From JAWUVP01 sp034112285 (GTDB taxonomy: Bacteria; Pseudomonadota; Gammaproteobacteria; JABDGN01), in assembly GCA_034112285.1 (NCBI GenBank), contig JAWUVP010000008.1, positions 1 to 50,349 on the forward strand: 50,349 bases of DNA, in the 5' to 3' direction. Position 1 is the first letter of the stretch; each line of letters begins with the position of its first letter. The notes beneath the pieces are model-generated. The model was not told where the DNA came from. It worked only from the letters and a program-made list of their open reading frames with translations, and made no database searches. Positions 34,230 to 43,111 of this stretch are shown here, one piece after another. The translations under genes and the position numbers were made by a program.

Positions 34230-35174
34230 CTAAATTTGTCTTAACGCGGAGAATAAATCCTTCGGGTCGCTCAGTTCAGGAATCATTTGTATTGATTCGC
34301 CTATGTTATATTTTTCAGCCAATTGATAAGTTAACTTAAGCACGGAAAAATCTTCTAAAGCAAAGCCAACGGAATCAAATACAGTGATTTCCTTATCAGA
34401 AGTACGACAGGCTTTAGTACCGTTAATAAGTTCCCAAATTTCAGCATGCACAATTTCTTTTGCCTCAGCTTCAGAAAAATACTGAATTTCGCCTTCAATA
34501 AAAGATTGTTCGAAAAATTCAACCACCACTTTGGCGCGTTGTAATAGCTTAGGTTGCAGCTCTGTTTTACCTGGGCAGTCTCCACCTAACGCATTTACGT
34601 GCACACCAGGCTTAATCCATTCATCCATAATAACCTGAACGTTATCTTTACAAGCGGTACAAACGGTTACGATATCGGCGCCCTGCACGGCTTGCTCGTT
34701 ACTTTCACAAGGTACTAATTCCACATCATAGGCTTGCAGGTTGCGTGCAAAACGCTTCATAGCCGCGGGGTCAATATCATGAAAGCGAATGGTTTTAATG
34801 TCGCGCACTAACATGGCAGCTAAAGCTTGAAAATCACTTTGGGCACCAGAGCCTATTAAAGCTAAAGTCTGGCTGTTTTTTCTGGCCAATAAGTCAGTGG
34901 CCAAAGCCGAGGTGGCCGCGGTGCGAAACGCGGTGAGTAAGGTCATTTCTGATATTAAAACTGGGTGACCGTCAGATACCTTAGACAATTGACCGGTAGC
35001 GACTATGGTTTGTTTATTCTGTAATGGATTTTTTGGGTGACCATTAACATATTTATAACCAAAATATTCATGGTCTGCTATGGGCATTAATTCAATCACG
35101 CCATCGGGGACATGAAAAGCCGGGCGAGGAATTTTGTTGAACTCTGGCCAGCGCAGGAAATCGCTTTTTAGCAT
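34230..35174 (-). CDS. Ornithine cyclodeaminase (frame extends upstream of first ATG)
   Basis: Converts ornithine to proline and ammonia using NAD. 314 aa from the ATG: RPAFHVPDGVIELMPIAD, KYVNGHPKNP, ALIGSGAQSDFQALA (Rossmann loop, about 110-124), VNALGGDCPGKTEL and FDSVGFALEDFSVL. The same frame is open for another 30 codons upstream and encodes family-like sequence (KLICVNKLSELINKH...YLTDLIE), but no ATG/GTG/TTG starts it. A GGAG at 35268-35271 sits 9 nt before an ATC codon at 35258, so the true protein may start there (about 342 aa). Translation from 35174 would lack the first helix. First gene of the ocd-arcA-ctlX unit. Confidence 0.9.
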   Translation of the reverse strand: MLKSDFLRWPEFNKIPRPAFHVPDGVIELMPIADHEYFGYKYVNGHPKNPLQNKQTIVATGQLSKVSDGHPVLISEMTLLTAFRTAATSALATDLLARKNSQTLALIGSGAQSDFQALAAMLVRDIKTIRFHDIDPAAMKRFARNLQAYDVELVPCESNEQAVQGADIVTVCTACKDNVQVIMDEWIKPGVHVNALGGDCPGKTELQPKLLQRAKVVVEFFEQSFIEGEIQYFSEAEAKEIVHAEIWELINGTKACRTSDKEITVFDSVGFALEDFSVLKLTYQLAEKYNIGESIQMIPELSDPKDLFSALRQI

Positions 35175-35363
35175 TTCAATCAGATCGGTTAAATATTGAT
35201 TAAAAGTATGTTTGTTGATTAATTCGGATAGTTTGTTAACGCAAATGAGCTTTATGATAGTAATTTACTCCGATTTTGTTACAGAAGGTTATTATACTTT
35301 GCACGGAGTACGACGGCAAACTGAGTGTTTTATGAACAGCCTGTTTTACGATGCACGATATAT

Positions 35364-35440
35364 CGCAATCAGGAGCTTAGCGGCACGGCAATTTTCTCCA
35401 TTATGCAGAAGATTGCCCCGTCGCTTCACTCCTAGCGATG
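35364..35440. repeat. Dispersed repeat family, copy C (inverted arms)
   Basis: The right arm 35410-35440 (agattgccccgtcgcttcac...) matches copy A. The left arm 35364-35396 (tcgcaatcaggagcttagcg...cggcaatttt) is its degenerate reverse complement. It lies between the acetolactate synthase 3' end and the cyclodeaminase start region, possibly isolating the two transcripts. Confidence 0.6.
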
Positions 35441-35445
35441 TCTAA

Positions 35446-37080
35446 CTACGAAGTAACGATTGACTTCAAATGCTCGGTTAGTTTCATGTTTTCAGCATAA
35501 TCTATTGGCACGACCAATACTGTTGGTTTATCTTTGCGTGCAAAAGCAGCTTCTAACGATGGCATTAATTCATCCACGCTACTTATACGTTCAGAATGTG
35601 CGCCAAAACCTTTTGATACTTCAACAATATCCGGGCCTTTTAACTCGGTGTGCGAGCTTTTATCAAAACCCATTTGTTGTTTCCAGCGAATTAAACCATA
35701 GTGATGATCTTCCCACACGAGTGTGACAAAGCCAACGTTATAACGCACACCGGTGGCTAAGGCTTGTATACTCATCAAGAAACCACCGTCACCGCAAACG
35801 GCAACCACGCGTTTTTCGGGGTATAACATTTTTGCAACAATTGCGCCTGGCATAGCGCCACCCATTGAGCAAAAGCCATTGTGAATGAAACAGGTTTTTG
35901 AATGATAAGTGGGGTATTGACGTGAGACCCACATTTTATGCGCGCCTACATCACTAACTACAATATCTTTTTCGCCCATGACTTTACGTAAATCAGCTAA
36001 AACGCGCTGAGGTTTCACGGGGAAACCTTGGTCATTATCTAAACGGTGTAAATCAGTTTGAATACGCTCACGAATTAAAGCAAACTCAGGTTGAATTTTT
36101 TTACTGGCTTTAGTCAATGCCTTATTCAGCGTTTGTAAAGCGGCTCTAATATCACCAATGATTTCTAGGTCGGGGTTATAACATTCATCGACCTCGGCAG
36201 GTAAAAAGTCTATGTGTACAACTTTTTTATCGCTATTTTTATTCCAACGGTCGGCATGCCATTCAACCATGCCATAACCAGCACAGATGACTAAATCAGC
36301 TTTATCAAACGCTTCTAAAGCAATATCTTTCATACCTAAACCAACGCAGCGCAATGATTGCGGATGGCGGTCATCAACCACGCCTTTGGCCATGAAGGTG
36401 GTTGCGGCATAGATACCCGTTTTATCAAGAAACTCTTTAAGCTCCGCGTCACATTTGCTGCGTACGGCACCATAACCCACTAATAACACCGGATTTTTAG
36501 CTTCGTTAATCATGTCAACCAGGCCAGAGACATCACCGACACCACGCTTAAGTTCATTGTTAAACTTACTGGGCTGCATATCGACATTTTCTCTGGCTAA
36601 ATCTTCTGGCAGCTCTATAAGCACTGCGCCCATTTTAGGACGTTTTGCTAATTTAAAGGCTTTGCTAACCACTTCAGGAATCGCGCTGGGATCACGCACT
36701 GTTACCGACCATTTAGTAACCGGTTTAAACATATCAACAGAGTCCATATTTTGATGCGACTCTTTATGCAAGCGGTTGCTATCGGCCTGGCCAATCACCG
36801 CAATGCAAGGTGAGTGATCCATATTCGCATTAGCAACCCCGGTCAATAAATTCGTGGCGCCGGGCCCTAGTGTAGCTAAACAAATTCCAGGCTCATTGGT
36901 TAACCGGCCATACATATCCGCCATGAACGCAGCTGTTTGCTCGTGTACACAGGTAATAAATTCAACGGGAGAGTCTAGTAGCGACATCATGATGTCGGCA
37001 TTTTCTTCACCGGGCACGCCAAAAATATATTTAACGCCGTTGACTTCTAAACATTTTAAAAACAGATCTGATACTTTCAT
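35446..37080 (-). CDS. Acetolactate synthase-like thiamine-diphosphate enzyme (AlsS type)
   Basis: 544 aa. N-terminal GVPGEENADI, catalytic Glu47 in CVHEQTAAFMADMYGR, GPGATNLLTGVANA, and ThDP-binding CGDGGFLMSIQAL followed by the WEDHHYGLI segment. The family condenses two pyruvates to acetolactate; the lone large subunit without ilvN and its catabolic neighbours favour the AlsS/catabolic type. It follows the aldehyde dehydrogenase gene by 7 bp. Exact substrate is not proven by motifs alone. Confidence 0.85.
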   Translation of the reverse strand: MKVSDLFLKCLEVNGVKYIFGVPGEENADIMMSLLDSPVEFITCVHEQTAAFMADMYGRLTNEPGICLATLGPGATNLLTGVANANMDHSPCIAVIGQADSNRLHKESHQNMDSVDMFKPVTKWSVTVRDPSAIPEVVSKAFKLAKRPKMGAVLIELPEDLARENVDMQPSKFNNELKRGVGDVSGLVDMINEAKNPVLLVGYGAVRSKCDAELKEFLDKTGIYAATTFMAKGVVDDRHPQSLRCVGLGMKDIALEAFDKADLVICAGYGMVEWHADRWNKNSDKKVVHIDFLPAEVDECYNPDLEIIGDIRAALQTLNKALTKASKKIQPEFALIRERIQTDLHRLDNDQGFPVKPQRVLADLRKVMGEKDIVVSDVGAHKMWVSRQYPTYHSKTCFIHNGFCSMGGAMPGAIVAKMLYPEKRVVAVCGDGGFLMSIQALATGVRYNVGFVTLVWEDHHYGLIRWKQQMGFDKSSHTELKGPDIVEVSKGFGAHSERISSVDELMPSLEAAFARKDKPTVLVVPIDYAENMKLTEHLKSIVTS

Positions 37081-37087
37081 AGTTCCT

Positions 37088-38455
37088 TTACCTTATACAA
37101 ATAGTTTTAATATTAACAAATTCACGAATGCCTTCACCGGCTAACTCGCGTCCATATCCTGAAGCTTTAATACCACCAAACGGCAATGCGGGGTCTGAAA
37201 TGACTTTTGCATTGACACAGCAAGTGCCCGCTTGCAAAATGTTGCGGGCAATGTGCTCACCTTTAACTAAGTCTTGCGTAAACACCGCGGCGCCTAAACC
37301 AAACCGGGTGCAGTTGGCAATTTCAAATGCATGAGCTTCATTGTCGGCATCAATAAAGGCAATCACGGGACCAAACAGTTCATTATCGTAAGCTTCCATG
37401 CCCGGGCGCACATTTCTTAAAATAGTCGGTGGATAAAAGTTACCGGGGCCCTCTGGCATAACCCCACCACAAACAAGCTCAGCGCCTTGTGCAATGCAAT
37501 CTTGCACTTGCTGGTGCAATTCTGCGCGTAAATCATGGCGCGCCATAGGTCCAAAATTACAGCCTTCATCTTGCGGGTCGCTCATTTTGAAAGCTTTGGT
37601 TTTTTCAATCACTAAACGTTGAAATTCTTCACGTACTTCAGGTACGGCAATTAGCCGTTTGGCTGAAATACACACTTGGCCGGAATTACTCATACGCGAA
37701 TCAACGCAGCTGCTAGCCGCTAGTTCCACATCGGCGTCATCCAAAATCACATACGCATCACTGCCGCCCAATTCAAGCATCACTTTTTTAAGGCCACGCC
37801 CTGCTTCAGCAGCAACCGCTCTACCCGCGCCTTCACTGCCGGTTAAGGTCACGCCTTGAATTTTGTGGTTAGCAATAATTTCTGCCGCCACTTCATTACT
37901 CACAATCACAGAGCGAAAAATGTTTTCAGGGTAGCCCGAATCTTGCACTAATTTTTCCAGCATTAATGAGCAGCCAGTGGAGATGGGGGCATGGCTTAAT
38001 ATGCCGCCGTTGCCGGTCATTAACGTTGGCACCAAAAATCGCATGGCCTGCCACAGAGGATAATTCCACGGCATTATCGCAAAAATAACGCCAATTGGCT
38101 CATAGGTCACGTAAGATTTTTGAAAGTCGGTGCTGATTTCGTGGGGCGCTAATTGCGTTGGAGCGTGCTCAGCGTAATATAGGCAAAGATAATGGCATTT
38201 ATCCACTTCGGCACGTGCTGCCGTTATGGGTTTGCCCATTTCTTGAGTGATGATTTGCGCAAAAGCTTCATGTCGCTCTTGCAAAAGTTGGGCTAGATGC
38301 AGTAGCTCTTTTTTACGCTCTGCCATTGAAGTGCTGCGCCAGACTTGGTGCGCGTCATCCACTTGGGAAACAATCTCGTCCACCTGGGCGCTAGACATTT
38401 CCTGATAAGTTTCAATCACTTCCCCCGTTGCTGGATTAACGGTTTGAATTGACAT
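37088..38455 (-). CDS. Succinate-semialdehyde dehydrogenase-like aldehyde dehydrogenase
   Basis: 455-aa NAD(P)-dependent ALDH of the Sad/GabD-like short form. FAIMPWNYPLWQAMR, LTGSEGAGR, catalytic Glu228 in LELGGSDAYV and Cys262 in NSGQVCISAKR, C-terminus PFGGIKASGYGREL. One oddity: the segment normally reading LKHA reads ILSHAPIS, so the cofactor-ribose Lys appears replaced by Ser (residue 154). Expected role is oxidation of succinate semialdehyde or a related aldehyde. First gene of the minus-strand unit with the acetolactate synthase. Confidence 0.88.
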   Translation of the reverse strand: MSIQTVNPATGEVIETYQEMSSAQVDEIVSQVDDAHQVWRSTSMAERKKELLHLAQLLQERHEAFAQIITQEMGKPITAARAEVDKCHYLCLYYAEHAPTQLAPHEISTDFQKSYVTYEPIGVIFAIMPWNYPLWQAMRFLVPTLMTGNGGILSHAPISTGCSLMLEKLVQDSGYPENIFRSVIVSNEVAAEIIANHKIQGVTLTGSEGAGRAVAAEAGRGLKKVMLELGGSDAYVILDDADVELAASSCVDSRMSNSGQVCISAKRLIAVPEVREEFQRLVIEKTKAFKMSDPQDEGCNFGPMARHDLRAELHQQVQDCIAQGAELVCGGVMPEGPGNFYPPTILRNVRPGMEAYDNELFGPVIAFIDADNEAHAFEIANCTRFGLGAAVFTQDLVKGEHIARNILQAGTCCVNAKVISDPALPFGGIKASGYGRELAGEGIREFVNIKTICIR

Positions 38456-38636
38456 TCGGCTCTCCTTGTTCGAATTTGTCAGAAATTTTATTATATAGTC
38501 AAGCTGGCTTTGCGGCTAGTTATTGCAGGTAACGGGTTGAAATCGTTTAAAAATTTGTCAATTTGAGCTTTATAATATAGAATAATATGGTTATATTAAT
38601 ATATCTTAAATCAGAACTTACTGGAATACTAAACAT

Positions 38637-39296
38637 ATGTACGCTAAGCAGACGCCCTACCACCAAGCACTTTATACTCTAGCTTGTCTGAATGCAGAGC
38701 ATAATAGGGTTCTTTGCTTCCCTATCAATAATGCCAGGACCTCAACTTTAACTGAATTAACGTTTCTCCAACAGCTATACCAAAATCTTGCCGCTGCAGA
38801 AAATGGTCCTCGCCCTCCTCGCGATGTTCTGTGTGATTTATTTAAACAGCTTGTCAGTATAATTATAGAGGGTAAAGAATGCTTTTCAATGTTTTGGATT
38901 GCAGATGCTAAAGCTGAATTTATTGCTGAGAGTAATCGCAAATTGATGACGATAGGATTACCCGCAGCAATGATAGCTGAGTTATTCCGATTAAGAAGGG
39001 AGTTTAATCAACCTTGCCGAATAGGCTTAACAAATCAACGTTCAATTTCAGTGCTAAATGCACATTATATGCGGTTGAAATCATCGCCTCGTACGCTCAT
39101 ATACCGATCTAATTTACCGTTAAATGTGATACATGAGCGAGAGTTCGGACCCAAAACGCTGACTGTTGATGACGCAAAAAAATTCGAGCACCCTCTGAGC
39201 CTTCGTCGTGTTTTTGGATTCACATCGTCGAATGAGACTTCATTAAGAGCAAGCTTAATTTATTTGTTTCAGCACCTTTTAACCTTAATTCCTTGA
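38637..39296 (+). CDS. Hypothetical protein, unknown family
   Basis: 219 aa, not recognised. No signal peptide or clear membrane helix; the C-terminus is hydrophobic (LIYLFQHLLTLIP). Notable stretches: LFKQLVSIIIEGKECFSMFW and RTLIYRSNLPLNVIHEREFG. Its TGA overlaps a TTG that begins the MFS frame (TTGA), suggesting coupling to the transporter. The upstream 180 bp is very AT-rich and separates it from the divergent aldehyde dehydrogenase. Base composition is lower in GC than the core genes, so it may be acquired. Confidence 0.6.
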   Translation: MYAKQTPYHQALYTLACLNAEHNRVLCFPINNARTSTLTELTFLQQLYQNLAAAENGPRPPRDVLCDLFKQLVSIIIEGKECFSMFWIADAKAEFIAESNRKLMTIGLPAAMIAELFRLRREFNQPCRIGLTNQRSISVLNAHYMRLKSSPRTLIYRSNLPLNVIHEREFGPKTLTVDDAKKFEHPLSLRRVFGFTSSNETSLRASLIYLFQHLLTLIP

Positions 39297-39310
39297 GCAA
39301 GGTTCCTTAC

Positions 39311-40498
39311 ATGTCACGCCCCATCCCCTTTCGGTTGATAGTAATACTCATAATTAACTACATTGCTTTGTCGTACCTGTCAGTTAACATTTTATTACCT
39401 GCGCTGCCTAGCCTTGCAGCCGCGCTTCACACCAGTAACAGCAATATTCAGCTTTCAGTTACCGCCTTGCTGATCGGTTATGGTTTGTCACAATTTTTGT
39501 GGGCTGTGCTCTCCGACCGGTTTGGGCACCGGAAAATTATTTTATACGCCATTAGCGTGACATTAGTGGGAAGCTTAATCGCTGCGGGTGCAGAACATAT
39601 TTCCTTATTCATGCTCGGGCGTTTTGTAGAAGGCTTGGGAGCAGGGTTTGGGCCCGTGCTATCACGCATGATAGCAAAAAAGCATTTGAGTAAACAAAAA
39701 CTACATCTCGTTTTTATTTGTATTTCCAGTGTCGCAGCGTTAATGCCGACTATAGCGCCTTTTATTGGCGGCCATCTTTTAAACTCATTTAATTGGCAAG
39801 CAATCCAATATGTACTGTCAGGCATTTGTGCCATTATTCTGGTGTTAACGATGGTGCTATTAAAGCCTGAATCACAAACGGAAGTCAGCGAAATTAGTTT
39901 TCAACAGCTCTATAATGATTTTAAGCTCACCTTATCAAACCGTACCTTCATGGCCTATTATTGTAGCCTTTCGTTGGTGACAGGGTCATTAATTAGTTAC
40001 TACATCATGGCACCATATGTTTATGTGCAAAGCTTACATGTCCCTGCAAATAAATATAGTGAGTATTTGTTGTTTGTAGGATTAAGTTATTTAGTCTCGT
40101 CTAACCTACATAGACAGTTGATCAAACACATGCCAACGAAACTGCATATGCTTTGTGGTTTTATTCTGCTCTTTAGTGTCGTTGTGGAGCTTTGTATTTA
40201 TAACTATCTCGGGGCCATCACGGTTAATGCCATTGTTATTGCCGGTTGTATTTTAGGTGCAGCCTACGGCTTCATCAGCCCTACTTCCAACACCCATGCC
40301 GTCGCTTGTATTAAAACAGCGGCAGCTATACCTATGGCCATATTAGGATCAGGTATAATGCTGGTTTCTTCAATTATAATGGCAATTATGTCTTTATTCT
40401 CTTACGCACATTTATTTAATTTAACCCTTCTCTACAGCGTGGTATTCATTTTAGTTATCACCAGCTACTATTCGCTGTTAGGGTTTAAGCTCAAATAA
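39311..40498 (+). CDS. MFS transporter, Bcr/CflA-like (first of tandem pair)
   Basis: 395 aa from the ATG at 39311, chosen because it matches the paralogue start at 40696 and AAGG lies 8 nt upstream; a TTG at 39293 adds six residues. Twelve hydrophobic segments are expected. Drug-H+ antiporter-like motifs: SVNILLPALPSLAAAL in TM1, LLIGYGLSQFLWAVLSDRFG with motif A (loop 2-3), GRFVEGLGAGFGPVLSRM and PTIAPFIGGHLL. Substrate unknown. About two thirds identical by eye to the next transporter. Confidence 0.87.
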   Translation: MSRPIPFRLIVILIINYIALSYLSVNILLPALPSLAAALHTSNSNIQLSVTALLIGYGLSQFLWAVLSDRFGHRKIILYAISVTLVGSLIAAGAEHISLFMLGRFVEGLGAGFGPVLSRMIAKKHLSKQKLHLVFICISSVAALMPTIAPFIGGHLLNSFNWQAIQYVLSGICAIILVLTMVLLKPESQTEVSEISFQQLYNDFKLTLSNRTFMAYYCSLSLVTGSLISYYIMAPYVYVQSLHVPANKYSEYLLFVGLSYLVSSNLHRQLIKHMPTKLHMLCGFILLFSVVVELCIYNYLGAITVNAIVIAGCILGAAYGFISPTSNTHAVACIKTAAAIPMAILGSGIMLVSSIIMAIMSLFSYAHLFNLTLLYSVVFILVITSYYSLLGFKLK

Positions 40499-40519
40499 AC
40501 TTGCGCGTTAATGTATACT

Positions 40520-40582
40520 CAAAGCAGTTGGAATCTAGACATTTCTAGCTTATAAATTTGGACCTAGATTTCAATCGCTTTG
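40520..40582. repeat. Inverted repeat in the gap between the two MFS genes
   Basis: caaagcagttggaatctag (40520-40538) and ctagatttcaatcgctttg (40564-40582) are 19-nt reverse complements with 3 mismatches, spaced 25 nt; CTAG also recurs in the loop. It may be a terminator-like stem, an operator, or a relic element. The remaining bases to 40695 hold no gene. Confidence 0.65.
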
Positions 40583-40695
40583 TTATATATGGCACCGGTC
40601 AACTCTCTGACAGAATATTCATCTGTTCTCAAATGAAATTTGCTTCTCCTGCGAAAACAATTATAACTAAAAATTAATTGAGCAAGGCTCCCTAA

Positions 40696-41883
40696 ATGTT
40701 ACGCCAGATTGCATTCCCCACTTTCTTAGTTCTCATGCTCAGCTACATTATTTTAGCTTACCTCTCGGTTAACATTTTACTGCCCGCTCTCCCGATGTTG
40801 GCTGCAACATTACACGCCAGTGCTGCCAACATTCAATTATCTGTTACCGGGCTTTTATTTGGTTATGGTTATTCTCAATTTATGTGGGCTGTTTTATCCG
40901 AGCGATATGGGGCACGAGGTATTATTTTAATAGCCATTAGCGTTACCATTATTGGCAGCTTGATTTCGGCCAGTGCGGAACACATTAGTTTATTTATTAG
41001 TGGACGTTTTATTGAAGGCGTCGGCTCTGGGTTTGGCCCTGTAATATCACGCCTCATGGCGAAAGAATATTTAACCGAGAAAAAATTACGAACCGCGTTT
41101 ATTTACTTTGTTAGCGTGGCTGCTTTAATGCCAACAATTGCCCCTTTTATTGGGGGCCACATTTTAGAAAATTTTGGTTGGCAAGCCATTTTATACACGC
41201 TGGTGCTTTTTTGCATCGCAGTGTTCATTTTTACTTTCACAGTGTTAAAGTCAGAGAAGGTTCAGGGATTAGAGAAAACATCCTTGCAAAACTTATGGCA
41301 TGACTTCACACAAACCTTAAAAAACCGCATTTTTATGGCCTATTACCTTTGCTTTTCATTGATTACCGGCTCGTTAATTACCTTCTATGTTATGTCACCC
41401 TATCTTTTTATTCAGAGCCTACATGTGTCTGCAAGCCAGTACAGCGTACATTTGATTTTTATTGGTATGAGTTATTTAGTGAGTGCGAACTTACACGGGC
41501 GCTTAATAAATCGCATGCCGCGCAAATTGCACATATTGTGTGGCTTTATGTTTGTGCTGGCGGTGGTGCTAGAGCTTTGCATTTATAATTACATGGGTGA
41601 AATCACCGTTAATTCCATCGTTGTTGCCGGATGTTTGTTAGCGGCCGCATCGGGTTTTATTAACCCCACAGCCAATACTAACGCAATTTCTAGTATCAAA
41701 ACCCGAGCAGCCATACCGGCGGCGATGTTAGGTTCTGGCATAATGTTGGTTTCGTCCATGACGATGATGGTGTTGGCTTTCTTTTCGTATGCGCACTTAG
41801 TTGACTTGACTATTCTCTATTCGGTTATTTTGATTTTAGCTGCTGGAAGTTTTTATACACTATTAGGCTTTAAAGCCCGTTAA
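40696..41883 (+). CDS. MFS transporter, Bcr/CflA-like (second of tandem pair)
   Basis: 395 aa, colinear with the preceding transporter: SVNILLPALPMLAATL, LFGYGYSQFMWAVLSERYG (motif A), GRFIEGVGSGFGPVISRLMA and PTIAPFIGGHIL. Its start region repeats the leader ttgagcaaggctcccta found as ttgagcaaggttcctta before the first copy, indicating tandem duplication including the ribosome-binding site. Substrate unknown. The 3' end overlaps the convergent HIT gene by 21 bp. Confidence 0.88.
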   Translation: MLRQIAFPTFLVLMLSYIILAYLSVNILLPALPMLAATLHASAANIQLSVTGLLFGYGYSQFMWAVLSERYGARGIILIAISVTIIGSLISASAEHISLFISGRFIEGVGSGFGPVISRLMAKEYLTEKKLRTAFIYFVSVAALMPTIAPFIGGHILENFGWQAILYTLVLFCIAVFIFTFTVLKSEKVQGLEKTSLQNLWHDFTQTLKNRIFMAYYLCFSLITGSLITFYVMSPYLFIQSLHVSASQYSVHLIFIGMSYLVSANLHGRLINRMPRKLHILCGFMFVLAVVLELCIYNYMGEITVNSIVVAGCLLAAASGFINPTANTNAISSIKTRAAIPAAMLGSGIMLVSSMTMMVLAFFSYAHLVDLTILYSVILILAAGSFYTLLGFKAR

Positions 41884-42282
41884 ATTTTTGAGCTTATGGA
41901 TTAATGCTTGCCAAGCTTGCGCACTATATTCACACGGTTGATAATCAGGCTGCCAAATACCGGCTGGCCATAATGGATCGGTTTTAAACCGGCCTACCAC
42001 GTGTACGTGTAATTGCGGAACTTGATTGCCAATACTGGCAATGTTGAGCTTGTCCGGGTTAAACTCCGTCTTAATTAGCGCCGAAAGTTGAGCCGTTTCT
42101 AGCGTCAGTTGCTGCTGATCGACAGATGATAATTGCATTAGCTCGCTGATATCAACACGCCTTGGTACCAACAAAAACCAGGCGTAATGCAGCTCATTTT
42201 TAAATAACACATCACACAATGACCAGCTTGCAAGCTGTTCACTGCCATCAGATAATTTTGGAGCTAATTCAAAGTTTATCAT
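41863..42282 (-). CDS. HIT family protein
   Basis: 139 aa from the ATG at 42282 (MINFELAPKL); an extension to 42339 is less likely because it lacks family sequence. The histidine triad reads VPQLHVHVVGRF, with Gln in place of the first His, as in a group of proteobacterial HIT proteins. N-terminal half includes YAWFLLVPRR. Probably a nucleotide phosphoramidase or hydrolase. Overlaps the end of the second MFS gene tail to tail. Confidence 0.85.
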   Translation of the reverse strand: MINFELAPKLSDGSEQLASWSLCDVLFKNELHYAWFLLVPRRVDISELMQLSSVDQQQLTLETAQLSALIKTEFNPDKLNIASIGNQVPQLHVHVVGRFKTDPLWPAGIWQPDYQPCEYSAQAWQALIHKLKNLTGFKA

Positions 42283-42397
42283 AATAATACTAGCCTTATT
42301 CTTCGGGTGTTTACTGTGTGCGAAAAAATATCTTAACAATAATTAATAGGGAAAACAAGGGTAGTTGCGTATACTAACTTAACCTAGGAGGTTATAT

Positions 42398-43111
42398 ATG
42401 GCAAAGCAGTCTCAACACTTATTACGTTGGTTACCACTCATCATTTTAGCTACGGGTCTATTCTTGTTTTTTTATTTCCGACTTTTCGATTATCTAACCT
42501 TTACTGAACTGGCTAAACAACGTTTAACCTTAGCGCAATGGACCGATCAACATTATATGCTGACCGTGCTGGGTTTTATGGCGGTTTACATTCTTGCCGT
42601 AGCTTTTTCTTTTCCTGGCGCTACTATTCTTACTCTCGCCGGCGGATTTCTTTTTGGCGTAACATTAGGCACGGTGTATGTGGTGGTTGCTGCTACAACA
42701 GGTGCGGCCATTATCTTTATCGCGGTTAAAACATCGCTAGGTAAAATGTTTGCTAAAAAAAGCACTAAATGGCTTAAAAAGTTAGAGCAAGGTTTTGCTG
42801 ATGACGCCTTCAATTATTTATTAGTGTTACGTTTTGTGCCGATATTCCCTTTTTGGGTAATTAACATTGCCGCAGGGTTGTTGGGTGTGCGGTTACGCAC
42901 CTTTGTTTTAGCAACATTTATGGGCATAATTCCTGGGTCGTTGGTTTATGTTGCGGTTGGCAGCGGGTTAGACGCTATCTTTGAACACGGCAAAACGCCC
43001 GATTTATCAATTATCTTTCAGCCTTCTATCATTTTACCGTTACTAGGCTTAAGCTTATTATCTCTGGTGCCAGTTATTTACAAAAAAATAAAGGCGAAAA
43101 AACATGCTTGA
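42398..43111 (+). CDS. TVP38/TMEM64 (VTT/DedA-like) membrane protein
   Basis: 237 aa with about six hydrophobic segments. Family signature FSFPGATILTLAGGFLFG, followed by TGAAIIFIAVKTSLG, and the second half with RFVPIFPFWVINIAAGLLG and GIIPGSLVYVAVG. VTT proteins are lipid scramblase-like or transport factors. TAGGAGG precedes the ATG by 7-8 nt, the strongest SD in the window. It overlaps the next gene by 8 bp and starts a three-gene operon. Confidence 0.92.
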   Translation: MAKQSQHLLRWLPLIILATGLFLFFYFRLFDYLTFTELAKQRLTLAQWTDQHYMLTVLGFMAVYILAVAFSFPGATILTLAGGFLFGVTLGTVYVVVAATTGAAIIFIAVKTSLGKMFAKKSTKWLKKLEQGFADDAFNYLLVLRFVPIFPFWVINIAAGLLGVRLRTFVLATFMGIIPGSLVYVAVGSGLDAIFEHGKTPDLSIIFQPSIILPLLGLSLLSLVPVIYKKIKAKKHA

